DNA from: DASXHD01 sp038239005 | GTDB lineage: Bacteria; Myxococcota_A; Polyangia; Polyangiales; Polyangiaceae | Assembly: GCA_038239005.1 (NCBI GenBank) | Contig: JBBSFE010000015.1 | Coordinates: forward strand, 1-64,000 | Length of the DNA: 64,000 bases | Reading direction: 5' to 3' | Part shown: piece after piece, positions 35,322 through 44,292 of the stretch | How positions within the stretch are numbered: position 1 is the first letter of the stretch | Layout: the number at the start of each line of letters is the position of its first letter | Position numbers and translations under genes: made by a program | The notes under the pieces: model-generated | What the model was told of the DNA's origin: nothing | Database searches by the model: none | What the model saw: the letters and a program-made list of their open reading frames with translations, nothing else

Positions 35322-37277
35322 TTAATCGCGTGGGTCGTCTTCTTCGCTGACGATGTCTGCGCGAACGAGGCGGCCGTCGGATCCGCTCATCGCGGAGTCT
35401 TCGCGCAGCGAAGAAGGCGGCGGCGGGTTCGACGACGTCCGGCCGAGAGCGTTTTTCTGATCGAGAAAACGAAGCGTGCCCGGGCCGCCTGCACGCTCGA
35501 GAACCGCGACCAGATCGCCCGGAAGCTGGGATTCGACGACGAGGCGTGCTTTCGTCACGGGGACATCGACTTCGAAGCGCACGGAATGCAAGAACGTGCG
35601 GTCGAGGCCGAATTTTTCTTCGAAGTAGCGATTCGAGGGGGCGTGGCCAAAGCGATCGTCACCGAGGACCGGGTGCCCAATCGCTGCGAGGTGGCGGCGC
35701 ACGTGACGCGCGCGGCCGTCCGCCATGACGCGTGCGACGCAATGACCTGCGAAGACTGCGAGGCGGCGATACTTCGTGCGTGTGGCGTCACGCGCGACCG
35801 TTCCCTTCGACGGAAGGACACCGCGCGTTGCCGTGAGAAGGACCCGGCGCGATTCGGAGGACGAGATGGCGGCGTCCCAAGCTGCGACGTGCGCTGGCGT
35901 GCGCGCGAACACGACGACGCCACTCGTACCGACGTCGAGCTTTTGCAGCGACACCGCTTCGCTCGCATTCGGAAGCCGACGAACGCGTGCGGTGAGCGAG
36001 TCGACGTAGTCCTCGTGTGTGGCGATGGGCTCGTGCGGAGCCTTCTCGACGAAGAGAACGGTGTCGTCCTCGTAGAGCACGCGCGCCGGCGGCATCGGGG
36101 CGCGCCGGAGAATTGCGATCGTTTCGACTTCGTCGCTGAGCGGAATCATGTCGAGCGGCTGCGCCGACGCGCAGCGGTAACCAAGCCGCGCAAAGTGATC
36201 GAGGTCGCGCGTGAGGGTGTCGGGGTCGCACGAGACGTACGCAACCACCGGCGCTGCAAGGCGTGCGAGCGCTTCACGCGCGGCAGGCCCCACGCCTCGG
36301 CGCGGCGGGTTGACCACGACCGCATCGAACGGCGCCGGGTCGACCGGCATCGCACGGAGCGCCGACGCGACATCGGAATGTACCGAGTGCACTTCGAGAT
36401 TCGTTTTTCGCGCCGCCTCTTCGATACGCGCGGCCGCGGGGCCGAACGCTTCGACGCACGTGACCTCCGCGCCGCGCGATGCGAGCGCGAGCGCGATAGC
36501 ACCGGACCCCGCGTAGAGATCGAGCACACGCACGGGCGCTGAGCCAGAACGCGCAACGCCGAGGTGCTTGCCGATGATCTCGTGAATGCGCGCGGCTTGA
36601 CCCCGATGCGCCTGGACGAACGAACCGAAGGTTGCAATCTGCACGCATTCGCCGATGCGGTCTTCCGCGGCGCCGTCGCCCGCGAGCCGAATCGTTTCGG
36701 CGCCGAGAACTTGCGGCGAATCGCCGTCGTGCAAGCTCGCCGCGACACCTGCGATCTCGGGCATCTCGGCGATGAGCTCGGCGGCGACCGACCGAAGCGA
36801 AGTGAGATCACCCGCTTTGCCGCGATGAACGATGAGCGTGACGAGCGCGCGCGACGTCGTGCCGTCGAGCTCGCGCACGTCGATGGCGCGAAGCCCGCCG
36901 CCCGCTCCGTCGGGTGCGAGCGGGCCGCCCGAAGCCACATCGCGCTTCACACGCGCGCGCACGACTTCGGCCACACGCGCGAGCACGGGCGCGAGCACGC
37001 GACACTTCGGAACATCGACGACCTCGTGCCCGCCACCTTTCGCGAAGAGCCCGATCGCACCGCGCTGATCGACCATGAGCTTGGCGCGCGTGCGATAATC
37101 CGTGACCGAGTCCGCGGCGATCGTCGGGTCGGCGTAGACGAGCTCGAGCGCCGGATAGCGGGCGAGCGCTTGCACGACGCGCCCGCGTTTTAGCGCGAGC
37201 TGCTCTTCATAGGGCAGCTCGATCGCCGGGCAACCGCCGCAGCGCTCTGAATGCTCGCACGCGACGCGATCGGCCAT
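35322..37277 (-). CDS. Fusion: RumA/TrmA-type RNA methyltransferase plus RluA-type pseudouridine synthase
   Basis: From the ATG at 37277 the product is 651 aa. Residues 1-380 are an RlmD/RumA-type tRNA/rRNA m5U methyltransferase: C7-x5-C13-x2-C16 with C92 as the [4Fe-4S] ligands, DLYAGSGAIALA (SAM), NPPRRG and YVSCDPDT with the nucleophile Cys near 348. From about 395, the RluA-type pseudouridine synthase domain begins, with QKLDVGTSGVVVFA near 443 (catalytic Asp; HRLD is changed to QKLD) and the ARHVRRHLAAIGHPVLGD C-terminal loop. The tail is disordered. Normally these are separate enzymes. The target sites are unknown. Confidence 0.85.
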   Translation of the reverse strand: MADRVACEHSERCGGCPAIELPYEEQLALKRGRVVQALARYPALELVYADPTIAADSVTDYRTRAKLMVDQRGAIGLFAKGGGHEVVDVPKCRVLAPVLARVAEVVRARVKRDVASGGPLAPDGAGGGLRAIDVRELDGTTSRALVTLIVHRGKAGDLTSLRSVAAELIAEMPEIAGVAASLHDGDSPQVLGAETIRLAGDGAAEDRIGECVQIATFGSFVQAHRGQAARIHEIIGKHLGVARSGSAPVRVLDLYAGSGAIALALASRGAEVTCVEAFGPAAARIEEAARKTNLEVHSVHSDVASALRAMPVDPAPFDAVVVNPPRRGVGPAAREALARLAAPVVAYVSCDPDTLTRDLDHFARLGYRCASAQPLDMIPLSDEVETIAILRRAPMPPARVLYEDDTVLFVEKAPHEPIATHEDYVDSLTARVRRLPNASEAVSLQKLDVGTSGVVVFARTPAHVAAWDAAISSSESRRVLLTATRGVLPSKGTVARDATRTKYRRLAVFAGHCVARVMADGRARHVRRHLAAIGHPVLGDDRFGHAPSNRYFEEKFGLDRTFLHSVRFEVDVPVTKARLVVESQLPGDLVAVLERAGGPGTLRFLDQKNALGRTSSNPPPPSSLREDSAMSGSDGRLVRADIVSEEDDPRD

Positions 37278-37297
37278 CAGACCGCAGCGTACAGCAG

Positions 37298-38572
37298 CTA
37301 CTTCGCTGCCGCGAGCACCGGCCAGCTGTGGCGCGTGCCGCTCGAATCCTTCGAAGAGATCGAGAACTCGTCTTGGCCTTGCTGCATCGCCGCAACGAGC
37401 GTCACCGTGAGCTGGATGTGGCCCCCGTTTTGGAGCGAGGTGCTGTCGAACGCGAAGCTGAGGCTGTTCGTCCCGGATTGGAACGCGCCGTAATCGACGG
37501 CGTTGACCGTCCATGGAGGCGTCGGAGCGGTCGAGTAGCCGTCGATGTCGACGACTGCGGTCGAGCCGACCTTCGGCAAGATGATCTTGCTCTGACGCGG
37601 TGCGGAGTTGAAATAAATTTCGCCGTCCGGGATGGGCACGCACGGATCATTGCCGGCGGCTGCGCTCTTGTTCGACCACATGCGCTGCACGGTGAAGTTG
37701 TCGCCGATGATGGTGTTCTTGCCGGTGCAAAGGTCGCCAACCTCACCACCGCCAGAAGCCCACAGCTGATTTTTCACCATGTAATACGCAAGCGATCCGA
37801 GACCGATGTCCGGATCCGTCGTTGCCTCGGCGATTTCGTGGCTCGCCGATTCCGTCGTCGTCGATTCTTTCGTGCCGCATCGTGGAATGATCGCGTACGG
37901 CGTTGCCGAGGGAAGCGTGTTGGTGTGCGGGACCACGACCGTATTGTGATACGCGAGCCAGCTCTGCTGACAGCCGATCTCGCCGTCGAGCGTGATCTGA
38001 ACGCCGGGCGGGAAGTAGATGACGTAGAGCGTGTTGTCGTCGGGCGTGGGGAAGTCGGGTGCGAAGCCGCCTGCATCCGGGTCGGTGCCGTCGCCGCTTA
38101 CGTGGAGCTTGATGAAATCCTGAAGCGAGCTGGCTGCGCCTTGTGACGAATCCGTATAGGAAGAGGCGGGCGGCGTTTGAATGACGACGTGTCCGCCGTT
38201 CGTGCCCTTGCCGATGCAGGCTTTCGTCGAATCGCAATATTCGGACGTGATGGCCGTCCAGTAATCGCCGGTTGCGATCGTGTCGTCGAGCTCTTGGACG
38301 CGCCCAACCGTCGTGGCGTTGTCGCTCGCGAACGTGACGGTCACGATGCTCGGGTTGATGAGGATGCGGCCGCCGTTGTAGTCGACGAGCGGCATCGGCG
38401 TGTGATCCGCCGGGTAGGCGGCGGCTGCGTCGAGATCGGTCGTAGCGTCGTCGCTGGCCTCGACGGGCGTCCCGCTATCGTTGCCGGACCCGGAGTCGCC
38501 GCCATCGGCGGTCGTGCCTCCGCAACCCATGAGAAAGAGCCCAGCCGCACAAGCAAGAACGAACGCGCGCAT
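37298..38572 (-). CDS. EXORDIUM-like/HExxE lipoprotein
   Basis: The 424-aa product has lipobox FLMGC (Cys17) and a Gly/Ser/Asp tether. In the body, YVIYFPPG and SHEIAEATTDPD (about 243) match the pattern of plant EXORDIUM and related bacterial secreted proteins, where HExxE sits in a metal-binding-like site. The C-terminal 100 residues look like a beta-sandwich ending in WPVLAAAK. GGAGG five bases before the ATG at 38572 sets the start. A lipid-anchored metallopeptidase-like role is possible but unproven. Confidence 0.72.
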   Translation of the reverse strand: MRAFVLACAAGLFLMGCGGTTADGGDSGSGNDSGTPVEASDDATTDLDAAAAYPADHTPMPLVDYNGGRILINPSIVTVTFASDNATTVGRVQELDDTIATGDYWTAITSEYCDSTKACIGKGTNGGHVVIQTPPASSYTDSSQGAASSLQDFIKLHVSGDGTDPDAGGFAPDFPTPDDNTLYVIYFPPGVQITLDGEIGCQQSWLAYHNTVVVPHTNTLPSATPYAIIPRCGTKESTTTESASHEIAEATTDPDIGLGSLAYYMVKNQLWASGGGEVGDLCTGKNTIIGDNFTVQRMWSNKSAAAGNDPCVPIPDGEIYFNSAPRQSKIILPKVGSTAVVDIDGYSTAPTPPWTVNAVDYGAFQSGTNSLSFAFDSTSLQNGGHIQLTVTLVAAMQQGQDEFSISSKDSSGTRHSWPVLAAAK

Positions 38573-38733
38573 CGATGCCTCCAAAGGGGACGGATGCTCG
38601 TAGCGTGCGCCGCGATGCGTTCGCAAGGCGGATTGCGATGGATAAGGGTGCCCGACGGCTGATTTTAGCTGGGTTTGTGCAGTGCCACCCGAGCATTGCC
38701 GAGTGAGTGCGTCTTTCGTAGGCGGATGTAGGT

Positions 38734-39090
38734 CTAAGCAGCGCTGGAGAGGATGCGCGACACGCCGTCCTCTGCACGCTTCATCGCGACGTCACGCGCG
38801 TCGTCCGACGCCGGACCGCGAGCACAAAGAAGGACGCGATCGCCGTCGATGTTGACGCTGCGAATGGTGACGCCGTCCATCCCGAAAGTTTCGCCGCGCG
38901 CGATGAGCGGCGCAAACGCTGCGAGCTCTTCACAAGCGGCCCAAGATCCTGCGCCCGCGACGACGACGCCCGAGCCGTCGGCGAGAACTACGGTGTCGAG
39001 CGAGCCTTCGCGGCGCGTCGAGCTGAGCTGGTAGTGGAGGGCAACGAGCGGGTCGGGGCTACGGCGGCGGCGGCGTTCATCAGAGAGCAT
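38734..39090 (-). CDS. Small hypothetical protein, possibly Roadblock/LC7-like
   Basis: The 118-aa product has a strand-helix-strand layout (DTVVLADGSGVVVAGAGSW, then an Ala/Glu-rich helix) like the Roadblock/LC7 fold that works with small GTPases in myxobacterial polarity control. No partner GTPase gene is close. The ATG at 39090 is preferred because the longer frame runs into the divergent peptidase gene (45-bp gap). Confidence 0.5.
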   Translation of the reverse strand: MLSDERRRRRSPDPLVALHYQLSSTRREGSLDTVVLADGSGVVVAGAGSWAACEELAAFAPLIARGETFGMDGVTIRSVNIDGDRVLLCARGPASDDARDVAMKRAEDGVSRILSSAA

Positions 39091-39135
39091 GGATGAAATT
39101 GTCCGAGACGCGGGCCTCGGAGGCCAACTTTTGGT

Positions 39136-40476
39136 ATGACGAGAGGCGTCATGCACGCGTGCTTCCTAGACCTCTATGCGCGCCGGCGCGCCCACGTTCT
39201 CGCCGCCATGTCCGCGAGCGGCGAATCGGCGATTGCGGTGCTTCCGGCCGCGCCGACGTACATCCGCAACAACGACGTCGACCACGACTACCGGCAAGAT
39301 TCCGACCTCTTCTACCTGACGGGCTTCGACGAGCCCCAAAGCGTCCTCGTCCTCGCGACCGCCGGGAACGACGCGCCCACGAGCGTTCTCTTCGTTCGCC
39401 CGCGCGATCCCGAACGCGAAGTCTGGGACGGGCCCCGCGCCGGGACGGAAGGCGCCAAAGCCGAGTTCGGCGTCGATGAAGCGTTCACGTTCGAAAAGCT
39501 CGTGACCGAGCTGCCGCGGCTCCTCTCGAACCGCAAGCGCCTCTACTACCGACTTGGCCGCGATCGCGCCTTCGACGACCGCGTTCTCGAGGCGATGGAT
39601 GCAACGCGTCGTCGCGCGCGCACGGGCATCTCGTGGCCCACCGACATTTCCGACCCCGCAACCATCCTCCACGAGATGCGCCTCTTGAAGGGCACCGAAG
39701 ATCTCGACGCCATGCGCACGGCCGCACGCATCACACGCGACGCACACCTTCGCGCGATGTCACACGCGCGTCCGGGCATGCACGAATACGAAGTGGAAGC
39801 GCTCTTGCTCGAGACGTTCCGCAAGAACGGCAGCGAGCGCCCCGCGTATGGGAGCATCGTCGGCTCCGGCGCCAACGCGACCGTGCTCCATTACCGCGCC
39901 AACAACCGGAAGATGGAAGAGGGCGATCTCCTCCTCATCGATGCGGGCTGCGAATACGGCTACTACGCAAGCGACGTCACACGCACGTTCCCCGTGAGCG
40001 GCAAGTTCACGCCCGAGCAGCGCGCGATTTACCAAATCGTGCTCGACGCACAGATGGCGAGCATCGAAGCCACGCGCGAAGGCGCGACTCTCGAAGAAGT
40101 GCACATGAAGAGCGTCGAGATCGTGACGCGCGGCCTTCTCGACGTCGGCGTGCTCAAGGGCGACGTCGGCGAGCTCGTCGAAAAGGAAGCCTACAAGCCG
40201 TACTTCATGCACCGCACGAGTCACTGGCTCGGCATGGACGTGCACGACGTCGGCTCGTACTACGTGGGCGGCAAACCCCGCGTCTTGGCAGAGGGCATGG
40301 TGCTCACGGTGGAGCCCGGCATCTACATCCCCGCAAAGGACGACAAGGTCGACGCGAAATGGCGCGGCATCGGCGTCCGCATCGAAGACGACATCCTCGT
40401 ATCGAAGGATGGTCCGGTGAACCTCACCATCGACATCCCGAAGACTATCGAAGACCTCGAAGAAGCCTGCTCGTAA
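39136..40476 (+). CDS. pepP: Xaa-Pro aminopeptidase (aminopeptidase P)
   Basis: The 446-aa product has an AMP_N domain (SDLFYLTGFDEPQSVLVL) and a pita-bread peptidase domain with the five metal ligands: DAGCEYGYYASDVTRTFP (two Asp), HRTSHWLGMDVHDVG (His), VLTVEPGIY (Glu) and RIEDDILV (Glu). It cuts the first residue from peptides with Pro in second place. ATG at 39136 or 39151 may be used. The stop precedes the XerC-like gene by 45 bases. Confidence 0.92.
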   Translation: MTRGVMHACFLDLYARRRAHVLAAMSASGESAIAVLPAAPTYIRNNDVDHDYRQDSDLFYLTGFDEPQSVLVLATAGNDAPTSVLFVRPRDPEREVWDGPRAGTEGAKAEFGVDEAFTFEKLVTELPRLLSNRKRLYYRLGRDRAFDDRVLEAMDATRRRARTGISWPTDISDPATILHEMRLLKGTEDLDAMRTAARITRDAHLRAMSHARPGMHEYEVEALLLETFRKNGSERPAYGSIVGSGANATVLHYRANNRKMEEGDLLLIDAGCEYGYYASDVTRTFPVSGKFTPEQRAIYQIVLDAQMASIEATREGATLEEVHMKSVEIVTRGLLDVGVLKGDVGELVEKEAYKPYFMHRTSHWLGMDVHDVGSYYVGGKPRVLAEGMVLTVEPGIYIPAKDDKVDAKWRGIGVRIEDDILVSKDGPVNLTIDIPKTIEDLEEACS

Positions 40477-40521
40477 GGCGAGGCTTTTGGCCTGGCGCGC
40501 GCCGTGCGCTAGATGTGAAGC

Positions 40522-41397
40522 GTGCAGAATGCCATCGCCGCTTTCGTGGAGCATTTGCGCTCCGAGAAGCGCGCGTCGCCGCACACGGTCGAGAGCTACG
40601 GCCGAGACTTGCGCGGGCTTCACGCGTTCTTGCTCGAGAAGCGCGGCAAAGAACCAAAGCTCGCGGACGTCGACATCTATGCGCTCCGCGGTTGGCTCGG
40701 GTCGATCGCGCGAACGCATGCGCCAAGCAGCGTCGCGCGCCACATCGCAACGGTAAGGACGTTCTTTCGATGGGCGCGTCGCTCGTCGCTCGTCACGAAA
40801 GATCCGGCGGAGCTCTTGTCGAGCCCGAAAGTGCGCCGGCCTCTCCCGACGCTCGTATCGGCTGCGGCCGCCGGGGAAATCGTCGAGACGCCCGATGGCG
40901 CGCGTGATCGCGCCGCCCTCGAGCTGATGTACGGCTCGGGGCTTCGCGTGAGCGAGCTCTGCGGATTGGATCTCGGCGATGTCGATCTGCGCGAGCGTCG
41001 CGTGCGCGTCACGGGCAAGGGCAACAAAGAGCGCATCGTTCCGCTCGGTGACAAAGCAGCGGCTGCCGTCGAAGCTTGGCTCGAGATGCGCCCCAACACC
41101 GAAGAGCGCGCGCTTCTTCTGTCGTCGCGCGGACGCAGGCTTGGTGTGCGCGCGGTGCAGCTCATGACGAAGAAGAGCGGTGCGCTCGGAGCCGGTCGCG
41201 CCGATCTCCACCCGCACGCGCTTCGTCATGCGTGCGCGACGCACATGCTCGATGGCGGCGCAGACTTGCGATCGATTCAGGAAATCCTCGGTCACTCGTC
41301 GCTCACGACGACGCAGCGCTACACCCACGTGTCCATCGACCACCTCATGCGCGTCTACGATGCGGCGCATCCACTCGCGAAAAAGAAAATAGGTTAG
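40522..41397 (+). CDS. xerC: Tyrosine recombinase XerC/XerD
   Basis: The 291-aa product (GTG start) has a SAM-like N-terminal core-binding domain and the catalytic set Arg in GSGLRVSELCGL, Lys in GKGNKERIVPLG, HALRHACATHM (His-x-x-Arg), LGHSSLTTTQRYTHVS (His and Tyr nucleophile). These resolve chromosome dimers at dif. XerC and XerD cannot be told apart by eye, and no dif site is seen here. It has no integrase-island context, so a housekeeping role is likely. Confidence 0.85.
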   Translation: MQNAIAAFVEHLRSEKRASPHTVESYGRDLRGLHAFLLEKRGKEPKLADVDIYALRGWLGSIARTHAPSSVARHIATVRTFFRWARRSSLVTKDPAELLSSPKVRRPLPTLVSAAAAGEIVETPDGARDRAALELMYGSGLRVSELCGLDLGDVDLRERRVRVTGKGNKERIVPLGDKAAAAVEAWLEMRPNTEERALLLSSRGRRLGVRAVQLMTKKSGALGAGRADLHPHALRHACATHMLDGGADLRSIQEILGHSSLTTTQRYTHVSIDHLMRVYDAAHPLAKKKIG

Positions 41398-41406
41398 AAC
41401 TCGCGC

Positions 41407-43632
41407 ATGATCGTTCGGCGCGCGCTCCTTGCGTGCGAGGGAGGCCTCGTCGGCGCGGCTCTCGTCGCGCTCGTCGAAGCGCGCGCGGTCGCAGCTCGCG
41501 GAGTAACGATGGGGTCGGTCGCGCTCGCAGACTGGGCGGTGCTCGTGCCCGTCGCGATCGGCGTATCGGCCGCGGTGGCGCTAGCGCACGTGTATTTCGA
41601 GCCCGATGAGCTTCGTTCGCCGGCCGAGATCATCGCGGCGATTCGTGCCGAGCCGGTGCTGCTTCGTTCGCGCACGGCAGCGATGGGTCCGCTCGCGGTC
41701 GCTGCAGCGTTCGTCGGGCTCGTGGTGCTGGCTCGAGGCGCGCGCTCGGTGCTCGCGCGTGGGCACGCGGCGGGGGCGGGCCTCGAGCTCGCTGGGATGT
41801 CGGCCGCGATTCTTTTTGCGGGCGCGATTGCGGTGCTCGCGCTCGCAAAGCCCATGCGGCGCGCTCTCGCATCGGGTGCCGATCGCGTTCCACGATTGCT
41901 AGACCCGGTGTCGACCACGGGCGTGGCGCTCGCGATCGTGCTTGCGATGTTCGCGTACGGCATCCACGTGGGCGACGCCGGCGGTGACGGACCCACGTCG
42001 CTCGCGATCTTCGGCGTCCTCTCGCGCGCCGAGTTGGATTTGCGGCCGCTGCTCGATCTAGCGGCGATCGCGGTGTCTGCGTACATCTTTCCCGTCGCGC
42101 TCGTGCGCGGTCGTCGCTCGCTCCAAGCATCGCTCATCGCGGCAGTCGTGATCACGGGCTCGGTCGTGTGGACGGCGCGTGAGGCGAAGGCGTTCGCCAA
42201 GACGCCACAGGTGACGCGCGCCGTCGAGCACGCGCCGCTCGGGCGCATGGCGCTCGCCGCACTGCGCCGCGCGTCCGACAAAGATCACGATGGCGCCTCC
42301 GCGCTCTTCGGCGGTGGCGATTGCGACGACCGCGATCCCAAACGGAACCCGCTGGCGTTCGACATTCCCGGAAACGGCATCGACGAGGACTGCTCCGGCT
42401 CCGACACGCCCATCCCGCCGCCACCTCCGCCACCGCCACCGCCACCGAAGGTCGCGCTTCCAACCGATCTCAACGTGATTTTGATCACGATCGACACGAT
42501 GCGCCTCGACGCGGGTTTCGCGGGCTACGACAAACCCGTGACGCCGAACCTCGATGCGCTAGCCCAAAAGAGCGTCGTGTTCGATCGCACCTACTCGCTC
42601 GCGTCGTACACGGGGAAAAGCATCGGCCCGTTCTTGATCGGAAAATATCCGAGCGAAACGGATCGCGACGGCAGCCACTTCAACAAATATTCGACGAAGA
42701 ACGTGCTCGTCGCCAAAAGGTTGCATGATGCAGGCATTCGTACGTTCGGTGCTGCGTCGCACTGGTACTTCGCGCCGTGGAGCGGGCTCTCGCAAGGCAT
42801 GGACGAATGGGACATTTCCGCGAAGCCGAGCGAGGGACAGGGCGAGGAGGACACCTCCATCACGAGCGACAAGCTCTCGGACGCGGCGCTTCGATTGCTC
42901 AAGAAACCCGAAAACACCGGCTCGCGCTTTTTCATGTGGGTCCACTATTTCGATCCGCACGCGCAGTACATGCCGCACCCGGGTGCGCCTGATTTTCTCG
43001 GCGATGGTCGCGGCGGTGTCGCGGCGACACGCGCGCTCTACGACGGCGAGCTCTGGTTCACCGACAAGCACATCGGTCGCGTGCTCGACTACGTCGCGTC
43101 GCAACCATGGGGCGACAAAACCGCGATCGTCGTCACGAGCGATCACGGCGAAGCGTTCGGCGAGCACAACATGAGCTGGCACGGCGGCGATTTGTGGGAG
43201 CCGCTCGTGCGTGTGCCGCTCGTCGTGTACGTGCCGGGCACCAAAGGCCACCACGTCGCCGTGAAACGCAGCCACATCGATCTCGTGCCGACGCTGCTCG
43301 ATCTCTTCGCGCTACCGCAGCCGCCGCCCGGCGAGCTCGCGGGGCGCACGCTGATCGGCGACATCGCGGGCGACGGGCCTTACGAAGAGCGCGATGTCTA
43401 CATGGACATGCCCGTGGGCCCGTACACGCCGATGCGCAAAGCGATCATCGTCGGCGACATGAAGCTCACATACGCCGGCGGCACCCTCTATCAGCTCTAC
43501 GATCTCGCGACCGATGCCGAGGAGAAGAATGATCTCTCGACGGACGCCGAGCGTCTCGCGCCCATCGTGAAGGCGTTCGAAACGCAGCGTGCACGCACGA
43601 CCGAAATCGACGTGAAGCCCGACGCTCCCTGA
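41407..43632 (+). CDS. Membrane sulfatase-fold protein with MopE-like metal-binding linker
   Basis: The 741-aa product has about six membrane helices in residues 1-260. At 291-335 there is DKDHDGASALFGGGDCDDRD, then PGNGIDEDCSG, a MopE-type calcium/copper-binding repeat, and then eleven prolines. The C-terminal half is an alkaline-phosphatase-superfamily sulfatase fold with LITIDTMRLD, TSDHGEAFGEH and HGGDLW metal residues. At the usual CxPSR site the sequence is SYTGKSIGP, so formylglycine chemistry is excluded and Thr is the probable nucleophile, as in phosphoryl transferases. It may modify surface glycans or lipids. Confidence 0.82.
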   Translation: MIVRRALLACEGGLVGAALVALVEARAVAARGVTMGSVALADWAVLVPVAIGVSAAVALAHVYFEPDELRSPAEIIAAIRAEPVLLRSRTAAMGPLAVAAAFVGLVVLARGARSVLARGHAAGAGLELAGMSAAILFAGAIAVLALAKPMRRALASGADRVPRLLDPVSTTGVALAIVLAMFAYGIHVGDAGGDGPTSLAIFGVLSRAELDLRPLLDLAAIAVSAYIFPVALVRGRRSLQASLIAAVVITGSVVWTAREAKAFAKTPQVTRAVEHAPLGRMALAALRRASDKDHDGASALFGGGDCDDRDPKRNPLAFDIPGNGIDEDCSGSDTPIPPPPPPPPPPPKVALPTDLNVILITIDTMRLDAGFAGYDKPVTPNLDALAQKSVVFDRTYSLASYTGKSIGPFLIGKYPSETDRDGSHFNKYSTKNVLVAKRLHDAGIRTFGAASHWYFAPWSGLSQGMDEWDISAKPSEGQGEEDTSITSDKLSDAALRLLKKPENTGSRFFMWVHYFDPHAQYMPHPGAPDFLGDGRGGVAATRALYDGELWFTDKHIGRVLDYVASQPWGDKTAIVVTSDHGEAFGEHNMSWHGGDLWEPLVRVPLVVYVPGTKGHHVAVKRSHIDLVPTLLDLFALPQPPPGELAGRTLIGDIAGDGPYEERDVYMDMPVGPYTPMRKAIIVGDMKLTYAGGTLYQLYDLATDAEEKNDLSTDAERLAPIVKAFETQRARTTEIDVKPDAP

Positions 43633-43642
43633 AAAACTGCGT

Positions 43643-44203
43643 TCAAGCCGCTTCGAGCAAGGTGCGGAGGCGAGCGCGTGCGCGATGAAGGCGCGAGCGG
43701 ACGGCGCTTTCGCTGATGCTCAGCTGCGCGGCGATTTCTTGGAGACCCAAATCATGGTGGTAGTGCGCGACGACGACGTCGCGATAGTCATCCGGCAACG
43801 CAGCGAGAGCCGTTGCCACGGCCGCGCGCATCGCGCTCGATTCGAGTCGTGCGCCGGGAAGCTCTTCGTCGCTCTCGTGCGCAGCAATCGCGGAGTCGAA
43901 GTCGGCGACGTCGACGACACGCGCGCGCAAGCGGCGCTGCGATCACATGAGCATGAGCGCTTCGTTCGCGGTCACACGAAAAAGCCACGTGGAGAAGCTC
44001 GAGTCGCCTCGAAACGAAGACAACTTGCGCAGCACTTGGATGAGCGTGACCTGGAGAAGATCGCGACGGTCTTCGTCCGTGAGCGGGTAACGGAGCAGCT
44101 GTCGTTCGATGTGCGGCGATGAACGTGTGACGATTTCGCGCAGTGATGGTTTGTCGCCCGCGAGGGCTCGTTCGACGAGAGCGGTTTCGAGAACGAGAGC
44201 CAC
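43643..44203 (-). pseudogene. ECF sigma factor interrupted by one in-frame TGA
   Basis: Codons 1-86 encode sigma region 2 (DLLQVTLIQVLRKLSSFRG and FSTWLFRVTANEALMLM). A TGA at 43943-43945 follows, then in the same frame SQRRLRARVVDVADFD and a complete sigma region 4 (LPDDYRDVVVAHYHHDLGLQ with the SESAVRSRLHRARARLR recognition helix). The TGA sits where relatives have Arg (CGA), so one C-to-T change breaks an otherwise whole 185-residue ECF sigma gene. The rest shows no decay, so the change is recent, a sequencing error, or read through. No anti-sigma gene is adjacent. Start is a GTG. Confidence 0.8.
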
Positions 44204-44292
44204 CGAGGGGGCGACGAAGCGAAGTACGTGCCAGCGCGAAACACCGCGTTTTCGCTCTCTCGACGTGCTTCAAGATGTAGGAAAAACGACAG

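Noticed and set aside
40522..41397. Phage or island integrase
   Set aside because: No tRNA, att repeat or cargo lies beside it, and its motifs fit the housekeeping XerC/D recombinases.
43643..44203. Selenocysteine or recoded TGA in the sigma gene
   Set aside because: ECF sigma factors have Arg at this site and no selenocysteine use is known; TGA is a normal stop elsewhere in the window.
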